Shown one piece after another: positions 57,172 to 64,000 of a stretch of 64,000 nucleotides of DNA. The notes below the pieces were generated by a model, which was not told where the DNA came from, made no database searches, and saw only the letters and a program-made list of their open reading frames with translations. The stretch is from NCBI GenBank assembly GCA_026120035.1, contig JALRME010000011.1, positions 1 to 64,000 of the forward strand. Reading direction: 5' to 3'. Origin of the DNA: Coleophoma eucalyptorum (Eukaryota; Ascomycota; Leotiomycetes; Helotiales; Dermateaceae). The first letter of the stretch is position 1; the number at the start of each line of letters is the position of its first letter. Made by a program: the position numbers and the translations under genes.

Positions 57172-58489
57172 GATGCCGACGACAAAGTAATATTCTGAGC
57201 GAAATTAAAAGGATAGGTGGTGTAGGAAAGGTACGTAAGCTACGTAAGGTACTTATGTAGCAATTAAACTTTGAAGACTAGTCTTGCTGGGTGCTCTAAA
57301 TTAGCAGGCTGGGCCAAGATTCGTATTGGATATGGATCGCGTCCTTGCCGTGTTTGGCAAAAAAGAGATTATTTTCATAGAGCTGAAGCTGAAGCTGAGG
57401 AAATCCAAGTCTTCATGCGCCAAATATATGGTGGATAGATATTGAACAGGGCCTATCAGGAGCTAGATTGGAGGGTTTATGCTGATTGAGGTGAACGTGA
57501 AAGTCTCCTTGATCTAATTGCAGCTCGTAACGATTATGCAGAGGCCCTAGATTTCAGGTTCATTGGTGAGGTTTCACAAAGTCGGAAGGTATGAAGAAGT
57601 TAAAGGATATGTTGTTGGAAATAGCACTGCCAGAGGATGACTGAATGCGCAAAGTAGCATCCGATACTAAACTATTGGAAGATCCGACGTATCAGTGATC
57701 AGTGCGTATTCTTCTCCTTGGGGCTTCTGGTCTAGCAACGGGATAGAGGTTACATTTGAAATTCGTCATTGAGAGCACGCCGTTGCCTCCAAGGTTAGTT
57801 ATTCAAGCATGACACTGGGGTTATCACACAATGTAGGTATAAGTAGACTACATGCTCCCGCGAGGAATTCCATTCGTACTAACAGGTGCCGCAGCCACTC
57901 GCAGACGCTAGGGGCAGCGACACCGGAATCCCTCAAATAATTCATATTGTAAAACTACCAAGTTGCAGTTTCAAAAGCATACCCAGCAACTACGAACTAT
58001 AATGCTTGAATATATCAAATAGACACAGTGAGTCAGCTTATGAAGAGGGCAGCAGTCCATAACCTGTGGCATCCACTAATACCGTACACTATTTGGCCAG
58101 ATCATCTTCAATTCTTGGCGCTATAATAGTGCTACAGGCACGACGCAGCAATATTTTAGTTGTAGGGATAACCAAGACTTTTCCCAAGAACCCTAGGTAC
58201 TAGAGTCTTGTGGTTCATATCAATCCTTAAATGAGAAGGTGTCAGTGTCATCTGAGAGGTAACGCTCAATGCTGGGTCCAGTTCAATAGAACATGTCGTC
58301 AAGTGATATTGTTCTGGTGTAGATTGTGGAGAACATGCTGGGTTATTGTATCGTAGATATGCTAATCGGGTCAGTCTTATAACAGTCGACCTGCAAAGGG
58401 GAGTGCGTACATGTCTTCCAGAATTTTCTACTCTAGCATGCGCAAGCCTTCCATTCTATCACGCAAGATGGATTGATGTGACCAATTGA
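57172..58489. other. intergenic, no gene seen
   Basis: 1.3 kb with no ORF worth calling. It contains the promoter of the DUF7918-like gene (a duplicated TACGTAAG at about 57231-57250 is notable) and the 3' region of the MTR2-like gene. No RNA gene recognised. Confidence 0.4.
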
Positions 58490-59046
58490 TTAGACAAGGA
58501 TTCTGAAATTCTGGCTCGCAACCAGAAATTTCTTTAATCCTTTGGGAGCCTTGGGGCCGAGAGCATCCCAATTTGGAACCAGAATAAAGCTTTCAGTGAA
58601 GCCTCTCTCATCTCCATCCTCCCCATATTTTACGGCACCACTGACGAGGACAAGTAAACTCATCTTCTTTCCATCCTTGTCTGGTCCTAGCATGCTTTCC
58701 TCAGCGCCCACATTGTAATTTCGATTGATAACCTGGCAATCAAATGAATGCACATCGTATTGCGCCTTTGTAACTTGCTTTTCGAAAAGATCTTGTAATT
58801 CAGCAGGGTTGGCGAAGACATTGCCGTTCATAGAGATGTCGGCTTCAGCAGGAGCGGTTGGAGTCGGCTTGATGTAGAATTTCGCGAGGCCCGTCCGGCC
58901 TTGCGTGCTGTTCAAGGCGGCATAGTATGAATCGACGAAGTTTTGAGCGCCTGCATCCGTTATTACGCCAACTACTAAGATGCAATAGCGGGGGACTGAC
59001 CTTCCGAGGAAACCTTTACTTCCACGTCTTCCGAAGGATTTGACAT
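58490..59046 (-). CDS. MTR2: NTF2-fold mRNA export factor, MTR2-like
   Basis: Two exons: 59046-59001 and 58950-58490, giving 168 aa. The NTF2-like fold is visible: N-terminal helix GAQNFVDSYYAALNS, YIKPTPTAPAEADISMNGN, LQDLFEKQV, then the beta strands YDVHSFDCQVINRNYNVG, KMSLLVLVSGAVKYG, RGFTESFILVPNWDAL and the closing SQNFRILV. This strand pattern and the 'N-W-D' closing are those of the fungal Mtr2 partner of Mex67 in bulk mRNA export through the nuclear pore. NTF2 itself is shorter (about 125 aa) and carries different Ran-binding residues. Mtr2 is preferred but the generic NTF2-like call is safer. It shares a 201-bp divergent promoter with the mitochondrial methionyl-tRNA synthetase. Confidence 0.8.
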
Positions 59047-59247
59047 AGCCGTATTCTCAAGCAAGGGCCAATTCGGTGTGTCTGTATGCTAGAATAGCAG
59101 AAACCCGCCGTTTGATGTACTGTTATTCGTCTGAGGTTGTGTTTGGCTTCTGTCAAGTCCCGAAGATATTTTAGCTGCGGGTAGAGCCGCAGAGCCTCGG
59201 TCTTAAATTTCGAGCTCCGCGAAACCTCACGTCACCATGATCAAACA
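59047..59247. promoter_or_regulatory. short bidirectional promoter (MTR2-like / MSM1)
   Basis: Only 201 bp separate two outward start codons, so both housekeeping genes must share promoter elements. The stretch is moderately GC-rich with GCGGGTAGAGCCGCAGAGC near 59175; no TATA box is evident. Confidence 0.55.
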
Positions 59248-61112
59248 ATGATTCGAGCATCCCTCAACTCGACTTTTCGACGGCCGGTAGGGCCTCGGCC
59301 CAAGGTTTCATGGACGAGTAATTGGATCTGCAAATCTTGCCGGGCAAGCAGCAGTGTGGGTGTCAAACAGGATCCTGTGCAAAAACCATATTATATCACA
59401 ACACCAATCTTCTATGTCAATGCTGGTATTATCGCGTTGTCTGCCATACTCAAGCTGTGTATGTGCTAACTTACCATTTCTACAGCTCCTCATGTTGGCC
59501 ATCTCTATACTATGGTCCTTACGGATATTCTGAAGCGATGGCAAGTATTGAAGGGTAATAGAGCGATTCTCTGTACAGGAACAGACGAACATGGCATGAA
59601 AATTCAGCAAGCTGCCGCAAAAGCAGACACCCCACCGAAGGAATTCTGCGATCAGAATGCGGAAACATTCAAAACTCTGGCGCGTCTGGCGGGACTCTCG
59701 AATGAACATTTTGTAAGAACGACGGACAAAGATCACAAGGAAGCAGTGCAGTACTTTTGGCACTTGCTAAAGGAGAGGGAATACATCTACGAGTCAAAAC
59801 ATGAGGGGTGGTATTGTGTCAGTGATGAGACTTTTTACCCCGAATCCTCAATCGAGAAGCGGTTAGATCCATTCACTGGAAGGACATTCATGGCATCACA
59901 AGAAACTGGAAAAGAGGTTGAGTGGACCTCAGAGAGGAATTACCATTTCCGCTTGTCCCATCTCAAAGACCAGCTGCTAGAATTTTATGAAAAGAATCCG
60001 AATTTTGTCGTTCCCGCATCAAGAATGAAAGACGTGGTCAAATGGGTATCTGAGGACCTGGAGGATCTTTCGGTTTCCCGCCCTGTGGAAAGACTGACAT
60101 GGGGCATACGGGTTCCAAATGATGAAAGTCAAACTATCTATGTATGGCTCGATGCGCTCGTCAACTATATCACGAAAGCTGGTTACCCATGGACGCCGGG
60201 AAAAGAATCAGCCGGGGGGTGGCCCGCAGATGTCCATGTCATTGGTAAAGACATCGTCCGATTCCATTGCATATATTGGCCAGCATTCCTTCTTGCGCTT
60301 GGGCTGCAGCCACCGAAGCAGGTACTGACACACGCACATTGGACCTTACAGAACAGAAAGATGGCAAAATCTACTGGCAATGTTGTCAATCCTTTCTTTG
60401 CACTAGAGCGCTTTGGAGTCGACCCTATGCGATACTATCTTGCACACGATGGCGGAATTGCAAACGACACCGATTATGGCAACCAATACATCTTAGAACG
60501 GTACAAAAAAGGCCTTCAGGGTGGCATTGGAAACTTACTTAACAGAACTGCGAGATCAAAGCTGTGGAATGTTAGAGACGTTATCAAATCTGCACCCACC
60601 ATCGAAGATCATGAATTAGACTGCAAAACGGAAAAACAGATCAAGATGTTAACGGAACTGCCGTCCACGGTTGAGGTTGCAATGGAAAAGCTCAATCCGG
60701 GCTTGGCATTGCAAGAAATAATGGATGCCGTCTACGGAGTAAGCACCCGCTATCCTAAGCAGCTTTTCTTACTAATTAACTTTTTAAACAGACCAACAAA
60801 TACCTTTCTGACAGCGAACCATGGCTTGTAGTTAAGAACGCCAAGGCACTGAAGGAAGGCGCCCCGAAAGACAAGATGAATGCCCTCGTCCTGCGTAACA
60901 TTTATTACTCCGCTGAAGCTATTCGCATAACTGGGATTCTCTTACTGCCCTACATGCCCACGAAGGCTTCAGAATTGCTAGATTTGATCGGCGTTGACAA
61001 GACACGGCGAGGGTTTCAGTTTACAGCCATCGGTTCAGATACCGACTATGGCAGTTCATTTAGAGACTGGCCAGAATTTGGCTTATTCCCTCAGCTCCCA
61101 ACAGAGAATTGA
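59248..61112 (+). CDS. MSM1: mitochondrial methionyl-tRNA synthetase
   Basis: Three exons: 59248-59425, 59486-60738 and 60792-61112, giving 583 aa. A basic, Ser/Arg-rich leader (MIRASLNSTFRRPVGPRPKV) without acidic residues is a likely mitochondrial presequence. The class I synthetase marks are PIFYVNAAPHVGHLYT (HIGH signature at residues 62-65 as HVGH) and KMAKSTGNV (KMSKS equivalent starting Lys351). Met-specific segments include GTDEHGMKIQQAA, EGWYCVSDETFY, YVWLDALVNY and HVIGKDIVRFHCIYWPAFL. The C-terminal anticodon-binding helices end with ALVLRNIYYSAEAIRITGILL. It charges mitochondrial tRNA-Met. Length fits the mitochondrial (not cytosolic) type, and no C-terminal tRNA-binding extension is present. 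Confidence 0.95.
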
Positions 61113-62837
61113 AGCTCATGCAGCGATCAATGTGTATTGTAGGACGTTGACTCGAGGCTTGGGCAACGGGAGGAATGTATTATTAAGCTAATGATAATAT
61201 GTATAACACATATCGCACCTCATCCTACTCGCAAAAAAAAACACAAACTTTAAGCAGTGCTGCATTGAACAGTAACTATTTTCATCTTACCTGGCCTGGT
61301 TTTCTTTTCTAAGGCCATGAATTAAAACGCCTCGAACTTAATTATGACTTGGCTGCGGGCTTGGATTGTTGAATACGTGCAGTCCTTTGCGTACATGGAT
61401 GCCTACTCAATAATTGTGGTTAAAGAAGGGTCTTGACAACCGACATGATTAGATTGTCAAGTAAGTATAAGACATAGGAGGACTCTTAGGTACCTCAAAT
61501 ATTCCAATAAGCAAGAAAGCTACAGACCTTTGGATTCTACATCATTGCACAATTGAACGCATTTGATATCTTATCTATCTACAAGCCAATGAGTGGGAAT
61601 AGGGAAGCCAGTGTAAATAAGCAAAAAGATGAGAACTGGAAGGAAATTGTGCCACTAAACCAAGAGCGTCGTTAGCCAATTCACAAAATGATTTTGAATC
61701 AAATTGTAAAAATTAAAAAAAGCAGACGGCTGGGAAGTGGCGGTCGAAGAACTCGTCGCTAAATTGAAATTAAAGTCTACCGACCATAGCATGGTTAAGT
61801 GTGCAGACTGAAAGATGGAGATAACCTGCAATCAGTTTACCTGCATCTGAAATTTTCATAATAGGCTCTGAGAATTGAGTGAATATAATAATAAAATCTG
61901 TACCAAATCTGATAAGCAACCTCAGCAATTCATATGCTGTTTCAGTGGTTGAGAAACTGGGCGGTGATTGACAAAGCAATAGAGGATTTTGTATAGTTAC
62001 ATTTCCAGGTGCCTTACGAAATTCCCTGCCTTACCAAGGCCCTCAATACACATCGAATTTTATTTCCCCTCTGCTTCATCTATCTTACCTTATCTCTTCA
62101 TACTTCAACCGCCATCTTTGACAAGCTTTTGATTTCATCAGAATCCTCTTCTTGAACACTCTTTCGAGTGTTTCCTACCTATTCAACCCCGATTCAATTT
62201 ACTACAATCGTTTCACAGCTCTTCTACATTGATCAAAAGTCACTGTGTTACGTATCAAGTTATGAATCAAATTTCATCAGTTTTCAGCAGCTACCTTTTT
62301 TCTACAAAGAATCATAAGTCCTTACTTCACTTATTACTGCTTCTCGATTCCAAGCTGTCAATTACCGATTGTACTTGCAAAAAGCGCTTTACTATCGACT
62401 CGTTAAGCCTGAGAATATTCAATCCGCTACCCACTCAACTTCTTACCAAAGTAAGTCGCCCACTGTGTCTTCACAGCATTGATGGCAACCTTCAGTCCGC
62501 TGATTACCGACGATGCACAGTAGATCCTGATCAATCTTCCAGAGGCTGTGTTCATTTCCCACCTTGACAAAGCACCCATACTAGAAAGCCAAACGCTCAA
62601 GTCGATCCATCGCAAGTAATACAGACTCAAACATCTAGATCTGATTTTAGAATCTCCAAGTCCAGTATTGTTACTCTGCTCACAAGAGTTACTGATACTC
62701 TATCGACATCCGGAGCCGTGTGTCAGCAATAAGACAGTTACAAGTTAGTTCGTTCCGCGAGTGCATTCAACAAATTGAAGACCTTATGCAGTTTTATCTA
62801 TCTTTCAATGGCTGACTCAACCATATAGGACTTCATC
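61113..62837. other. intergenic, no gene seen
   Basis: 1.7 kb between the synthetase stop and the zinc-module gene. The first half is AT-rich with no ORF. A plus-strand ORF at 62229-62567 (112 aa, Ser/Leu-rich) is unrecognised and may only be a 5' leader or exon of the next gene; the CT-rich stretch at 62050-62230 is typical of a fungal core promoter, so transcription may begin there with a long 5' UTR. Confidence 0.35.
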
Positions 62838-63986
62838 ATGTTCTCATACCAACCACTGCCTGAGGACTTAGGGGGTGGCTATGATCCCAGACAAAATCCT
62901 GCCCTTCCATCCATCAGTGTTGGATATCTTCCTAGGAATAATTCCTCTTTGAAACTAACAGTCATGGATCTCGACCCTTTACTCCAGGCTCAACTTGAGT
63001 TTCCCGGAGGCTATCACTGCCATTACTGTGCGCAAGCCATGCCTCATTGGCCAAATGATGAAGAGCTTGGCATGAACTTGGGTCAACTCCAATTACATTT
63101 GAGCAATGCCCATGGTATTTCTCAAGATAGAATTTCGGAGTTCGGTAGGTCATCTTGCTAAACAGACCAAGCAGATAAGCATTACTGATAGATTCCAGTG
63201 GACAATCATGCAGCACAGCTTCTTCTCAATGCTGGGTACACCAAGCAACTCCAAAACAGTAGTACCATACAATGTGAACTTGATTATGCCACTGGCTTCT
63301 TCATGGGAGATCCACGCGCAGGATTCGCAAGTATAGGCGATCATCAAGTCCAGAAACTTGCCGCAGCCACCAACACTCATACCGAGTCTGAGTATCAACT
63401 CAGTCCTGTCGCTATAAATGCCTATTTGGAGCCTCGATATGAAACCAATCCCATAAAGTTCGACACTGGTGTTGCACCTCGGCATCGACCTGACGATACA
63501 ACCTCCATAAACGGTGGGACTAGTGCGCAACATCGAACTATCGATGCTACGTCTTTCATTGTACACGAGACTCCTGAAGTTAAGCATCAACCACATTTGG
63601 TTACACCTACGGCAGCATCTTCCGCGACAAATACCTTCTGCCCTGTTGGAAGTCTAGCTTTAAGCATAACTTCCAGTATTGTGGCTTCTGGCACTAGGGG
63701 CGCAAAGAAATTTGTCTGCGAATTATGTTCGGAGGCCATGCCCGATGCCAGCCTTCCAATGCTCTCTAAGGATCAGATTTTAGATCATGGTCGCAAGTTC
63801 CACAGGCTTCAAGACAACGAGTTTCACGAATTGCTTCCAGATGGAGGATTTTCCTGTCAAGTGTGCGTGGAGGCCATGCCAGGTTCTAGCTTGCCAACAA
63901 TGAATAAGGAGAAGCTTGAGCACCATGCCCACAAGTTCCATCGTCTCAACGACATTGAGTTACCAGAATACTGTAAGTTAGCCTAA
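62838..63986 (+). CDS. protein with three unusual Cys2-His2 'AMP' zinc modules
   Basis: Two exons: 62838-63144 and 63199-63986, giving at least 364 aa. Three modules share the layout [FY]-x-C-x2-C-x2-AMP...H-x4-H. Module 1 has Cys61, Cys64, His87 and His92 (YHCHYCAQAMP, 22 residues between Cys and His). Module 2 has Cys276, Cys279, His299 and His304 (FVCELCSEAMP, 19 residues). Module 3 has Cys322, Cys325, His345 and His350 (FSCQVCVEAMP, 19 residues). Modules 2 and 3 end in KFHRLxDxE. The Cys-His spacing is far beyond the 12 of classical C2H2 fingers. The linker between modules 1 and 2 is disordered. The frame stops at 63984, but a perfect donor GTAAGT begins at about 63973, right after ELPEY, the same position relative to the module as the intron after module 1. 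The gene may therefore continue beyond the window. I do not recognise the family. Confidence 0.65.
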
Positions 63987-64000
63987 GTCCTCGGCATAGC

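Noticed and set aside
1..64000. tRNA genes and CRISPR arrays
   Set aside because: Candidate B-box-like GGTTCGA strings (for example near 22260) fall in introns or coding DNA without a cloverleaf, and no regularly spaced repeats of CRISPR type occur.

Overview
The window is nuclear DNA of a filamentous ascomycete (Pezizomycotina; possibly Leotiomycetes, but that is only an impression). The evidence is short GT-AG introns of about 45-100 nt in most genes, Zn2Cys6 and C2H2 regulators, PDR-type transporters, a pogo-family transposon riddled with Gln-to-stop changes, and AT/TA-rich stretches typical of repeat-induced point mutation (RIP). Exon models below were built by hand from splice signals, reading phase and remembered family conservation; every multi-exon model closes to a whole number of codons.

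Left part (1 to about 39 kb) is accessory in character, with sparse genes separated by degenerate DNA. In order: a RIP-damaged pogo-like transposase (minus) running off the left edge; about 4 kb of TA-rich wreckage; an intact aromatic-L-amino-acid-decarboxylase-like enzyme (6.7-8.2 kb); a secreted PL4 rhamnogalacturonan lyase (11-12.8 kb); a Zn2Cys6 regulator (minus) and a full-size ABCG/PDR transporter (plus) sharing one 0.5-kb divergent promoter with a triple repeated motif; a C2H2 regulator with a fungal transcription-factor domain; a GST; an UNC93-like membrane protein facing an FAD-dependent (DAO) oxidoreductase; and two fragmentary, unrecognised gene-like regions (34.6-36.2 kb and 36.7-37.9 kb). 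The regulator/transporter pair, GST, decarboxylase, oxidoreductase and pectin lyase fit plant or litter association and chemical defence, but no PKS, NRPS or terpene backbone gene is visible, so I do not call a biosynthetic cluster.

Right part (about 39.8-64 kb) is dense and housekeeping-like: NAT9-type acetyltransferase, PLP serine/threonine dehydratase, an Arg/Asp-rich one-helix membrane protein, a secreted BBE-type FAD oxidase, a dimeric alpha/beta-barrel protein, mevalonate kinase (ERG12), protein prenyltransferase alpha subunit (RAM2) with an unusual N-terminal extension, ribosomal protein eL38, a tiny five-exon membrane protein, a large DUF7918-like protein, an NTF2-fold mRNA-export factor (MTR2-like), mitochondrial methionyl-tRNA synthetase, and at the right edge a protein with three copies of an unusual Cys2-His2 module. 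ERG12 (isoprenoid precursor synthesis) and RAM2 (protein prenylation) are immediate neighbours in one pathway direction.

The observations I rate highest are the right-edge protein with repeated C-x2-C-x19/22-H-x4-H modules carrying an AMP signature, the N-terminal extension on the prenyltransferase alpha subunit, the PL4 enzyme without a histidine in the expected catalytic segment, and the repeated GCGARCACGA element between the regulator and the transporter. No tRNA, rRNA or CRISPR array was found.
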